Source: an uncultured Clostridia bacterium (lineage in GTDB: Bacteria; Bacillota; Clostridia; Christensenellales; DTU072). From it: a stretch of 54,423 nt of DNA. Position 1 is the stretch's first letter. Each line of letters starts with the position of its first letter. Location of the stretch: assembly GCA_944349655.1 (NCBI GenBank), contig CALVNL010000002.1, positions 69,721-124,143 on the forward strand. The letters are read 5' to 3'. The translations under genes were made by a program, and so were the position numbers. The notes beneath the pieces are model-generated. The model did no database searches. It worked only from the letters and a program-made list of their open reading frames with translations, and was not told the origin of the DNA. Below are positions 43,474 through 50,416 of the stretch, piece by piece.

Positions 43474-44220
43474 TTAATAATTAACAACTTTTGCGAAATC
43501 TTCGGCTTTAAGGCTGGCTCCGCCGATAAGTCCGCCGTCGATCTGAGGCATAGCCATAAGTTCGGAAGCGTTCTTCGGGTTCATGCTGCCGCCGTACTGA
43601 ATACGAATGGAGGAAGCGCTCGCTCTTCCGTAAAGTTTACGGATAACTTTACGAATGATTTTAATGGTATCGTTGGCGTCCTGAGCGGTAGCGGTCTTGC
43701 CGGTTCCGATAGCCCATACAGGTTCGTAAGCGATAACGATTCTTTTGAGTTCCTGTTTGGAAATATCCTGTAAAGCTCCGATGGTCTGTCTGGTTACGAC
43801 TTCGGCAGTTTTGCCGGCTTCCCTTTCGCTCAGCAATTCTCCTACGCAGACGATAACTTTCAATCCTGCGTTAAGAGCGGCTTTGGTTCTCTTATTGACG
43901 GTTTCGTCGGTTTCTCCGAAATACTGACGTCTTTCGCTGTGTCCGGTGATAACGTAGGAAACTTTCAATTCCTTGAGCATTTCCGCACTGATTTCTCCGG
44001 TGAAAGCTCCTTTTTCCGCCCAGTGTACGTTCTGAGCTCCGATTTTAATATTGCTTCCGCGGGCGGCTTTGCGAGCGGTTACTATATCGGTAAAAGGTAC
44101 GCAACAAACAACTTCGCACTTAGCGTCTTTAACCAACGGAATAAGTTCTTTGATGAGTTCTTTGGTTTCGGCATTGGTTTTGTTCATTTTCCAATTTCCC
44201 GCAATAATAGGTTTTTTCAT
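43474..44220 (-). CDS. tpiA: Triosephosphate isomerase
   Basis: TpiA interconverts dihydroxyacetone phosphate and glyceraldehyde-3-phosphate. Active-site residues are seen: K11 in 'GNWKMNK', H94 in 'YVITGHSERR' and E166 in 'AYEPVWAIGTGKTA'; the phosphate-binding 'IQYGGSMNPKNA' and 'GGLIGGASL' follow. The 248-residue length is exact. AAGGAG precedes the ATG, 49 nt downstream of pgk. Confidence 0.98.
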   Translation of the reverse strand: MKKPIIAGNWKMNKTNAETKELIKELIPLVKDAKCEVVCCVPFTDIVTARKAARGSNIKIGAQNVHWAEKGAFTGEISAEMLKELKVSYVITGHSERRQYFGETDETVNKRTKAALNAGLKVIVCVGELLSEREAGKTAEVVTRQTIGALQDISKQELKRIVIAYEPVWAIGTGKTATAQDANDTIKIIRKVIRKLYGRASASSIRIQYGGSMNPKNASELMAMPQIDGGLIGGASLKAEDFAKVVNY

Positions 44221-44269
44221 TACAGTATTCTCCTTATATTGTGTTTTCTATATTATTTTCTTAAAATAA

Positions 44270-45544
44270 TTATTTATTATCCAAACAAGCTACGCCGGGC
44301 AGTTCGATGCCTTCCAAAAATTCCAGGCTTGCTCCGCCGCCGGTGGATATATGGGTCATTTTATCGGCAAAACCAAGCTTCTTGACGGCTGCGGCGCTGT
44401 CTCCTCCTCCGATAATGGTGGTGGCTCCTTCGGTTTCGCTCAACGCTTTGGCTACCGCTACGGTACCTTCGCAGAGAACGGGGTTTTCGAACACGCCCAT
44501 AGGTCCGTTCCAGATAACGGTCTTGGCTGTCTTAACCGTTTCGGCGTAAAGTTTCTGAGTTTCGGGTCCGATGTCGAGTCCCATCATATCGTCGGGAATG
44601 GCGTTGCTCGCAACCACGCTTACTTCGATAGGTGCGTCAATGGGATCGGGGAAAGCAGCCGCTACCTTGGTATCTACGGGAAGCAGAAGCTTAACTTTTT
44701 TATCTTCGGCTTTTTTCAGTAATTCTTTAGCGAGGTCCACTTTGTCGAGTTCGCAAAGGCTGGTGCCTACTCCGTATCCTTTAGCTTTGAAGAAAGTATA
44801 AGCCATGGCTCCGCCTATTACAAGCGTATCGACTTTTTCCAAAAGGTTGTTGATAACGCCTATCTTGTCGCTGACTTTCGCTCCTCCGAGAATAGCCACG
44901 AAAGGACGAACGGGATTTTCCAAAGCGCCGCCCATAACGTCGAGTTCTTTGCCGATAAGGAATCCGGCAACTGCGGCTTCGCAAAGTCCGTACTGAGCTA
45001 TTCCTGCGGTGGAAGCGTGAGCTCTGTGCGCCGTTCCGAAAGCGTCGTTTACGTATATGTCGCAGAATTCAGCCAACGCTTTGCAGAAATTTTCGTCGTT
45101 TTTGGTTTCTTCGGAGTGGAAACGGAGATTTTCCAGCAAAACCACTTCTCCGTCCTTGCAAGCGGCAACTTTGGCTTTCGCGTCTTCTCCGATAACGTCG
45201 GTAGCAAAAGTTACCTTTCCGCCGAGAATTTCGTTCAGACGGTCTGCTACGGGTTTAAGAGAACATTTTTTCACGGTGAGAGCGGTCAGTTCTTCACGGC
45301 TCTTTCCTTCGTCTTCGGGTTTGATCTTCTTTATTTCTTTGCTGAAAATCGAGTAAGGTCTGCCGAGGTGTGAACAAAGTATAACTTTGGCTCCGTGCTC
45401 CATAAGATACTTAATGGTCGGCAAAGCCCCGTTAATACGGTTTTCGTCGGTGATTTTTCCGTCTTTCATGGGAACGTTAAAATCAACTCTTACAAGACAT
45501 TTTTTACCTTTAACGTCAACGTCGCAAATTGTTTTCTTATTCAT
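44270..45544 (-). CDS. pgk: Phosphoglycerate kinase with a short insertion
   Basis: Pgk makes ATP from 1,3-bisphosphoglycerate. The N-terminal '[31 protein letters not shown]', 'SHLGRP', '[13 protein letters not shown]', '[14 protein letters not shown]', 'IGPETQKLY', 'WNGPMGVFE' and '[13 protein letters not shown]' are all present. At 424 residues it is about 30 longer than the common 394. The extra residues follow 'SHLGRP' (roughly 65-95; rich in K and E) where most relatives have a short 'KG-x-V' loop. It has AAAGGAG upstream and heads pgk-tpiA-gpmI. Confidence 0.98.
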   Translation of the reverse strand: MNKKTICDVDVKGKKCLVRVDFNVPMKDGKITDENRINGALPTIKYLMEHGAKVILCSHLGRPYSIFSKEIKKIKPEDEGKSREELTALTVKKCSLKPVADRLNEILGGKVTFATDVIGEDAKAKVAACKDGEVVLLENLRFHSEETKNDENFCKALAEFCDIYVNDAFGTAHRAHASTAGIAQYGLCEAAVAGFLIGKELDVMGGALENPVRPFVAILGGAKVSDKIGVINNLLEKVDTLVIGGAMAYTFFKAKGYGVGTSLCELDKVDLAKELLKKAEDKKVKLLLPVDTKVAAAFPDPIDAPIEVSVVASNAIPDDMMGLDIGPETQKLYAETVKTAKTVIWNGPMGVFENPVLCEGTVAVAKALSETEGATTIIGGGDSAAAVKKLGFADKMTHISTGGGASLEFLEGIELPGVACLDNK

Positions 45545-45585
45545 AAAAAACTCCTTTATTAAGGTTATTGTTTGATTTTTTATTT

Positions 45586-45614
45586 ATTATACCACCATTT
45601 TACCTTTAGGGCAA
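45586..45614 (-). promoter_or_regulatory. Sigma-A promoter of pgk-tpiA-gpmI
   Basis: TTGCCC (45609-45614), a 17-nt spacer and TATAAT (45586-45591) lie on the minus strand about 41 nt before the pgk ATG. Confidence 0.75.
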
Positions 45615-45664
45615 TAATTTTTATCAATTTTATTTGAAAAGACGAAAAATATGGTATTTTTAAT

Positions 45665-45687
45665 CAAAAAAGAAGCCCTGAGGCTTC
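45665..45687 (-). terminator. Intrinsic terminator after the nitrilase-like gene
   Basis: GAAGCC (45672-45677) pairs with GGCTTC (45682-45687) around TCAG on the minus strand, followed by seven T residues. Confidence 0.85.
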
Positions 45688-45697
45688 CTTTACATAT

Positions 45698-46318
45698 TCA
45701 AAACTCCTGCGAAATTTTCAGAAAACTTTTTAACGGACCGATCTCCCCGACGGCAATTTCCGCTTCCCCGTCTGCAGGTAGAATTCTGAGTCGCTTGTCC
45801 GCCTCGACGACGCAATCGCCGAACAGTCCCACGTACTTGCCTTTAGAAAGTCGCATATGACTTTTATATGAGGCGAAATAGCTTTTATCGAAGCGGGAAA
45901 GCGTATTGTGAAAAACAGCTCCGCAACCTGCGTAAAAAAAGTTGTCCGTACCCGATTCGAAAACGTCGCAATCCACCGCTAAGCCGATTTTCTTACCGCA
46001 AAGTTCGTACATTCTCAATGCGTTCCCTGCGGTAAAGCCTTCGTTCGTTATACAGTCTCCCACCCCTATGATTTCACCTTTTTTCATAACCATAGTGGAC
46101 AGAAAAGCGTCTCCCTCTATATCCAGTCTCCCGTGAAGCAATACCGGACTCCTTGTATAAAGAGAAACTTCCCTCGCCGCCTTGACTGCAGACGGTATCC
46201 CGGAAATAAGATTAAAACATAGCGTTTTATGATAGTTTATTACAAAAATATCGGAACTTTCCCGCCGTAAAGCGAGGATATCGGAAGCGTTGTCCGTATT
46301 GCGAAAAAATGCTTTCAT
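45698..46318 (-). CDS. Nitrilase-superfamily-like protein with altered catalytic site
   Basis: The 206-residue protein weakly resembles carbon-nitrogen hydrolases: 'KKGEIIGVGDCITNEGFTAGNALRMYELCGKKIGLAVDCDVFES' follows the family course of G-x-I-I-G-x-x-D ... G-x-x-x-x-V-Y-x-x-x-G-x-I-G-x-x-x-C-x-D. The cysteine appears one position later than in active nitrilases (D-C-D rather than C-E-D or C-x-D), and the protein is shorter than the usual 260 or more, with no obvious Glu-Lys pair. It may be a degenerate or non-catalytic member. No clear ribosome binding site precedes the ATG. Other possible families were not recognised. Confidence 0.6.
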   Translation of the reverse strand: MKAFFRNTDNASDILALRRESSDIFVINYHKTLCFNLISGIPSAVKAAREVSLYTRSPVLLHGRLDIEGDAFLSTMVMKKGEIIGVGDCITNEGFTAGNALRMYELCGKKIGLAVDCDVFESGTDNFFYAGCGAVFHNTLSRFDKSYFASYKSHMRLSKGKYVGLFGDCVVEADKRLRILPADGEAEIAVGEIGPLKSFLKISQEF

Positions 46319-46364
46319 ACGGAAACAGAATATGTCCGGAAAAAATAAAATGTGCTTTCGCCGG

Positions 46365-46982
46365 TTAAATCTTTCTGCGACGGCGACGATAGACTATAAC
46401 GATAACCACCGCTATTATTATTGCCCCTGCAAAACTGCAGGAAATAATCAACGCGAGAAGCTGATTGTAACTGAGTCCCGTGGTTACGTTGTCTTTTAAT
46501 ACAAAATAATAATTACCGTCATATTCGGTCATATAAAACTCACCGTAATCTATTCCGTCGTCGATAATTCGGAGCTGCTCTCCGTCGAAAAGATAACCCG
46601 CAGGTTCGGTATTTATGTTATGAGTATAATAAAACGGTATTTTATCTCCCATTTTCGTGGATGAGGCTTTTGCAATAATTACGTCATAAACGTCGTTTTT
46701 TATGGATTTGAATATTGCGCCCGACGGCATATAACCGGTATAGACCGTGTACCTGACCTGTTGCCACTCCACGTCTCCCACAAAAAACGGTTCGCCTATA
46801 ACTTCTACTTCCGCATTATGCGGAACTGAAATGAGCGTTTCCGAAGAAAAATCAGTATTCTCATACAAAGGCGTGTCGGGCAAGACCGTCTTGTAAACAT
46901 ACTCGTCCAAAGGAGAAGAAGCGCCCAGCAAAACACTTGCCAGCACAATTGCTACAAGTAAGATAAACGCCGTTTTCTTCAT
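46365..46982 (-). CDS. Exported protein with SH3-like domain and C-terminal membrane anchor
   Basis: The protein begins with a signal peptide (about 1-25, 'KKTAFILLVAIVLASVLLGASS'), then an extracytoplasmic SH3-like region: 'TVLPDTPLYENTDFSSETLISVPHNAEVEVIGEPFFVGDVEWQQVRYTVYTGYMPSGAIF' (bacterial SH3 domains bind cell-wall peptides). A second similar segment may follow ('TEPAGYLFDGEQLRIIDDGIDYGEFYMTEYDGNYYFVLKDNV'). It ends in one membrane helix (about 175-197) and a basic R-R-R-R-R-K-I tail, so the bulk is outside with the C-terminus inside. GGAGGAG precedes the ATG. The function is unknown; a wall-associated sensor or anchor is possible. Confidence 0.8.
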   Translation of the reverse strand: MKKTAFILLVAIVLASVLLGASSPLDEYVYKTVLPDTPLYENTDFSSETLISVPHNAEVEVIGEPFFVGDVEWQQVRYTVYTGYMPSGAIFKSIKNDVYDVIIAKASSTKMGDKIPFYYTHNINTEPAGYLFDGEQLRIIDDGIDYGEFYMTEYDGNYYFVLKDNVTTGLSYNQLLALIISCSFAGAIIIAVVIVIVYRRRRRKI

Positions 46983-46997
46983 TTTCTCCTCCGTTGA

Positions 46998-47026
46998 CTT
47001 ACAGTCTTTTCCCGTGCTAATATAAT
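46998..47026 (+). promoter_or_regulatory. Candidate sigma-A promoter of the GNAT gene
   Basis: CTTACA (46998-47003), a 17-nt spacer and TATAAT (47021-47026) lie on the plus strand. The -10 is inside a perfect palindrome. Confidence 0.55.
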
Positions 47027-47030
47027 TAGC
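47016..47030. promoter_or_regulatory. Palindrome GCTAAT-ATA-ATTAGC between divergent genes
   Basis: A perfect 6-bp inverted repeat with a 3-nt centre covers the TATAAT of the GNAT promoter and lies 34 nt before the divergent envelope gene. It has the size and place of an operator for a dimeric repressor that would affect both genes. Confidence 0.45.
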
Positions 47031-47076
47031 GAAACTACGTTATTATTATAAAAAAGCTTTCGGAAATTATTATACT

Positions 47077-47625
47077 ATGAAAATACGTAAATATCAAGCC
47101 GACGACAAGGATAGCTGTCAAAGAATTTGTCTGGAAACCTTTCGAGGAAAACGTTCTCCGAAAACCGACAAAATTTTGCTTTTGTTATATAACGACTATT
47201 ATCTCGAAAAAGAACCGCTTAACGCCTTCGTCCTTACCGACGACGAAACGGTTTGCGGATATATACTTACTTCGGAATCTTTCCCTGAATACCGTGAAAT
47301 TTTTATTAACGAATACCTTTCTTCGCTGAAAAAACTTTCCCTCAGACAATACCTTTTGAAAAAAATTTCTCTTTTTATCGAAGGAAAAATCGCTAAACGC
47401 TTCCCTTCTCACCTGCATATAGATATTCTTTCTCCATATACGGGAAAAGGCAGCGGTTCGGAAATGCTCGGATTAGCGCTTAATGCTTTACGGGAAAAAG
47501 GCGTTAAAGGGATTTTTCTCGGAGTGGGAAGCAACAACCGTAAAGCCGTCAAATTCTATCTTAAACAAGGATTTCGCAAAAAATTGCGACTACCGTCCGT
47601 AATTTATATGGTAAAAGAATTGTAA
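47077..47625 (+). CDS. GNAT family N-acetyltransferase
   Basis: The 182 residues have the GNAT pattern: an N-terminal 'IRKYQADDKDSCQRICLETF', the central 'HLHIDILSPYTGKGSGSEMLGLALNALREKGVKGIFLGVGSNNRKAVKFYLKQGFRK' with the acetyl-CoA pyrophosphate loop (here G-K-G-S-G-S in place of the common R-G-x-G-x-G/A) and the 'N..A..FY...GF' helix. The acceptor is unknown. There is no ribosome binding site before the ATG. Confidence 0.88.
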   Translation: MKIRKYQADDKDSCQRICLETFRGKRSPKTDKILLLLYNDYYLEKEPLNAFVLTDDETVCGYILTSESFPEYREIFINEYLSSLKKLSLRQYLLKKISLFIEGKIAKRFPSHLHIDILSPYTGKGSGSEMLGLALNALREKGVKGIFLGVGSNNRKAVKFYLKQGFRKKLRLPSVIYMVKEL

Positions 47626-47638
47626 CTGTTTTTTTATT

Positions 47639-47666
47639 AAAAAAACCGCCCTCAATCGGGCGGTTG
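47639..47666 (-). terminator. Intrinsic terminator of the 347-residue protein gene
   Basis: AACCGCCC (47645-47652) pairs with GGGCGGTT (47659-47666), and on the minus strand the stem is followed by a run of T residues. It also lies just past the convergent GNAT gene but has a poor T-tract in that direction. Confidence 0.8.
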
Positions 47667-47685
47667 TTCAGATTTATATCGGATA

Positions 47686-48729
47686 CTATTTAGTAAAATC
47701 GACCACTTCGCATTCTTTCGGGTCATAACTGAAAACTTCGTATTTTTTGTTGAGAGCCGTTCCCGACAATTTGGAAATAAGTATATCGTAAACAAGAGTC
47801 CATTCCTGCACGGTGTCCCAGGTAATCATATATCCGTTGGAATAAAGAGTCATCTCTATGCCCATCTGACTGTATGTCAAGGATTTCATATTTTCGCCGA
47901 GAACGTCGCCTATCGCTTTTGCTTCGTAATAAGTTGCGCTCCCTTCGTCGTTATTCGAACAGTCGAGAGACATTTTGACGGTATAAAGATACATTCCGTA
48001 TTGTTCGTCGAATACTCTTTCCACCGACACGCTGTCTTCCAGTATGGTTTCGGGAGTAATGACGAAATTACATTTTTCCTTGAACTCCCCGTCGTTATAA
48101 GTTCTCGCGGCAGTAGGTTCCTCGGGTGCGTATTCCGTCGCCCATTCGATAACTTCCCCTTCCTCCGTCATAGCACTCAGTTTCCCTTTTTGCTTGTAAC
48201 TGTTTACTCCGTCGGAATATCCTCTGTCGGCAAACTGTATCATTCCTTTAAGAACCGAAGCAAGAAAATCGTCGTTGGCGTCGGTAACGTAAATGGTGTT
48301 GGTATAAGAAGAATAAACTTTCTGATTTGCGTTATACTCCGGCACCCCGGCAACGAGATACTGCTCGGTACGGTTGCTTGCAACGGAAATGGTGATATTC
48401 GCCGCACGTACGTCTATGGTGGACGTAGCTCTTACGCCGTAGGCTTTGGTAAGCATCAGTTTTTCGCAGGCGCGTTTATAAATAGCGTAAACCGTAGCGA
48501 ATTCTCCGACTTCGTCCATTTTATCGTAAATCAAATCTATATCGTTACTGTCGCCGTCTTCCAGCCATAACGGATTTTTACCGTAATTGTTTTGCTGTAA
48601 AACAAATTTATTGTCTATATTTTTATTAAAAATAGCGATACCCGTATAAACCGATTCGAATATCAGAAACAATACTATCGCCAATTTGAAAAAGTTTATC
48701 GTAAATCTTATAAAACCGTTTTTACTCAT
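47686..48729 (-). CDS. Hypothetical membrane-anchored protein, 347 residues
   Basis: I do not recognise the family. Residues about 12-33 form one hydrophobic helix ('FFKLAIVLFLIFESVYTGIAIF') near a basic N-terminus, which anchors a large extracytoplasmic part. This has 'ATSTIDVRAANITISVASNRTEQYLVAGVPEYNANQKVYSSYTNTIYVTD', 'WATEYAPEEPTAARTYNDGEFKEKCNFVITPETILEDSVSVERVFDEQYGMYLYTVKMSLDC' and a C-terminal beta-rich stretch. No enzyme motif is visible. It follows a 64-residue protein by 20 nt in an operon with a shared promoter. Confidence 0.75.
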   Translation of the reverse strand: MSKNGFIRFTINFFKLAIVLFLIFESVYTGIAIFNKNIDNKFVLQQNNYGKNPLWLEDGDSNDIDLIYDKMDEVGEFATVYAIYKRACEKLMLTKAYGVRATSTIDVRAANITISVASNRTEQYLVAGVPEYNANQKVYSSYTNTIYVTDANDDFLASVLKGMIQFADRGYSDGVNSYKQKGKLSAMTEEGEVIEWATEYAPEEPTAARTYNDGEFKEKCNFVITPETILEDSVSVERVFDEQYGMYLYTVKMSLDCSNNDEGSATYYEAKAIGDVLGENMKSLTYSQMGIEMTLYSNGYMITWDTVQEWTLVYDILISKLSGTALNKKYEVFSYDPKECEVVDFTK

Positions 48730-48750
48730 CTTATGTCGTGCGTCCGTTAA

Positions 48751-48945
48751 TTATTTTTTCTTTTTGTTTTCAGTGGGGCAAAGTACTGGAACCAGCCTTA
48801 CGTCTTCGAGAATAAAAGCCCTGTCAAGAGAAGATTTTACCTTTCGGATCACGTCGTTCATTTCGCAATGAAGCACATAATCCTCCGTCTTATCAAATCC
48901 CGCTTTTTCGGCATTTTCTTTTAACTTCTTTAATCTTTCGGACAT
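48751..48945 (-). CDS. Small soluble hypothetical protein, 64 residues
   Basis: The product starts M-S-E-R-L-K-K-L-K-E-N-A-E-K-A-G-F and has two helical stretches followed by 'EDVRLVPVLCPTENKKKK', a strand and basic tail. Two cysteines are present. AGAGGGAG lies four bases before the ATG and a consensus TTGACA promoter is upstream, which makes it a likely real gene. The family is not recognised. Confidence 0.72.
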   Translation of the reverse strand: MSERLKKLKENAEKAGFDKTEDYVLHCEMNDVIRKVKSSLDRAFILEDVRLVPVLCPTENKKKK

Positions 48946-48970
48946 TATACTCCCTCTTTATTATCTTTAT

Positions 48971-49000
48971 ATTTTAACATATTTCTTTTTTGCCTGTCAA
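48971..49000 (-). promoter_or_regulatory. Sigma-A promoter of the 64-residue and 347-residue protein genes
   Basis: TTGACA (48995-49000), an 18-nt spacer and TAAAAT (48971-48976) lie on the minus strand. Confidence 0.7.
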
Positions 49001-49026
49001 TAATCCCCCTCTCCTAACCTGTTTCC

Positions 49027-49063
49027 CCAAAAGAAAACGGCGGAACCGAAGCTCCGCCGTTTT
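49027..49063 (-). terminator. Intrinsic terminator after the PRPP synthetase gene
   Basis: AAAACGGCGGA (49034-49044) pairs with TCCGCCGTTTT (49053-49063), and on the minus strand TTTTCTTTT follows. Confidence 0.85.
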
Positions 49064-49082
49064 GATTACGATTTTATTAAAA

Positions 49083-50237
49083 TTACTGCTTAAGCAACTC
49101 GTTTATTCTTTCCGAACTGCTAAGAAGATCAGCCACCGACTTATTCTGATTGCAATAAGCGATGATGTAGGAAACATATTTGGATAAATCGGCTTCGATG
49201 AACCATTCCGTGGCCTGGACTTCGGGATTTACGTAAGTTAAATTGGTGCTGAGTACCGCCGTGAAAAGTCCTTCTTCGTAAGCCGTCTGGAATTTTTCCT
49301 TTCCCTCTGTAAATAAAGCGAAAGTAGCGTTCAGGAATATGTTTTTGGCTCCGTCGCTCTTCAGATGACGACAAAGTCTGAGCATAGAGTCTCCCGTAGC
49401 GATAATATCGTCTGCCACGAAAACGTTCTTTCCTTTCACGCTGGAACCGATATACTCGTGATTGACTATGGGGTTACGTCCGTTGATAATGGTGGTATAA
49501 TCACGGCGTTTATAGAACATACCGAGGTCAACGCCGAGTACCGACGCATAATAGATGTTACGGTTCATTGCCCCTTCGTCGGGCGATACGATCATAAAGG
49601 AATCTTTATCGAGTTTCAGATCGGGAAATCTATGTCTTAAAGCTTTAAGTATTTGATATGTGGCAAAGAAATTATCGAAGCCCATCAACGGTACGGCGTT
49701 TTGCACTCTCGGGTCGTGAGCGTCGAAAGTTATGACTTCCTTAACGCCCATATCGTAGAGTTCCTGCAGCATCTGTGCGCAGTCCAACGACTCGCGGGAA
49801 TTTCTCCTGTGCTGTCTGCCGCCGTAAAGCATCGGCATAACCACGGTTATTCTTTCGGCTTTACCTCCGCAGGCGGAAATAAGACGCTTGAGGTCTGCAT
49901 AATGGTCGTCGGGCGACATACAGTTCATATTGCCGAACATATTGTATTTGCAACTGTAGTTTCCTACGTCGGTAATTATGTAAAGATCTCTTCCTCTGAC
50001 GCTGTCGTTAATCATACCTTTGCCGTCGCCGGTGGTAAATCTCGGACAATGCGAATCGAGAATAAAGGTGTCTTTCTTCACGAAATTACGGTTGTGCTTG
50101 GATAAATCCCTGTTGTACCAGTTTACGAGAAAATTGTCTACCTTTTTTCCGAGCTCTCTGGCTCCTTCCATAACGATAAGTCCTAAAGGCGCGACAGGAG
50201 TCGGTTCGTCGAATACTTCGGTAAAAAACGTGGGCAT
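49083..50237 (-). CDS. prs: Ribose-phosphate pyrophosphokinase, long clostridial form
   Basis: The enzyme makes PRPP for nucleotide, histidine and tryptophan synthesis. The type I phosphoribosyltransferase loop 'NVFVADDIIATGDSMLRL' and 'VSPDEGAMNRNIYYASVLGVDLGMFYKRRDY' are clear, as are 'MPMLYGGRQHRRNSRESLDCAQMLQELYDMGV' and 'FDAHDPRVQNAVPL'. At 384 residues it is about 70 longer than the standard 315-residue enzyme, with an extended N-terminus and middle. This longer variant occurs in clostridial genomes; full activity is assumed. GAGGAAAG precedes the ATG. Confidence 0.92.
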   Translation of the reverse strand: MPTFFTEVFDEPTPVAPLGLIVMEGARELGKKVDNFLVNWYNRDLSKHNRNFVKKDTFILDSHCPRFTTGDGKGMINDSVRGRDLYIITDVGNYSCKYNMFGNMNCMSPDDHYADLKRLISACGGKAERITVVMPMLYGGRQHRRNSRESLDCAQMLQELYDMGVKEVITFDAHDPRVQNAVPLMGFDNFFATYQILKALRHRFPDLKLDKDSFMIVSPDEGAMNRNIYYASVLGVDLGMFYKRRDYTTIINGRNPIVNHEYIGSSVKGKNVFVADDIIATGDSMLRLCRHLKSDGAKNIFLNATFALFTEGKEKFQTAYEEGLFTAVLSTNLTYVNPEVQATEWFIEADLSKYVSYIIAYCNQNKSVADLLSSSERINELLKQ

Positions 50238-50270
50238 ATTGTTCTTTCCTCACAAGAAATTGATGCTTAA

Positions 50271-50299
50271 ATTATATCACAATAAAACGCTTCAGGCAA
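50271..50299 (-). promoter_or_regulatory. Sigma-A promoter of prs
   Basis: TTGCCT (50294-50299), a 17-nt spacer and TATAAT (50271-50276) lie on the minus strand about 33 nt before the ATG. Confidence 0.75.
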
Positions 50300-50356
50300 A
50301 CGAATACGGAGCCTTTTTCGACATTTTACGGTAGGAAAAATGAGGAAAATAAGAAC

Positions 50357-50393
50357 TTAAAAAAAGGGACCGATACTTGCATATATCGGTCCC
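50357..50393 (-). terminator. Intrinsic terminator after the ABC exporter operon
   Basis: GGGACCGATA (50366-50375) pairs perfectly with TATCGGTCCC (50384-50393), and a run of T residues follows on the minus strand. Confidence 0.88.
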
Positions 50394-50416
50394 CATAGTG
50401 ATATTCAAGCAAAAAA

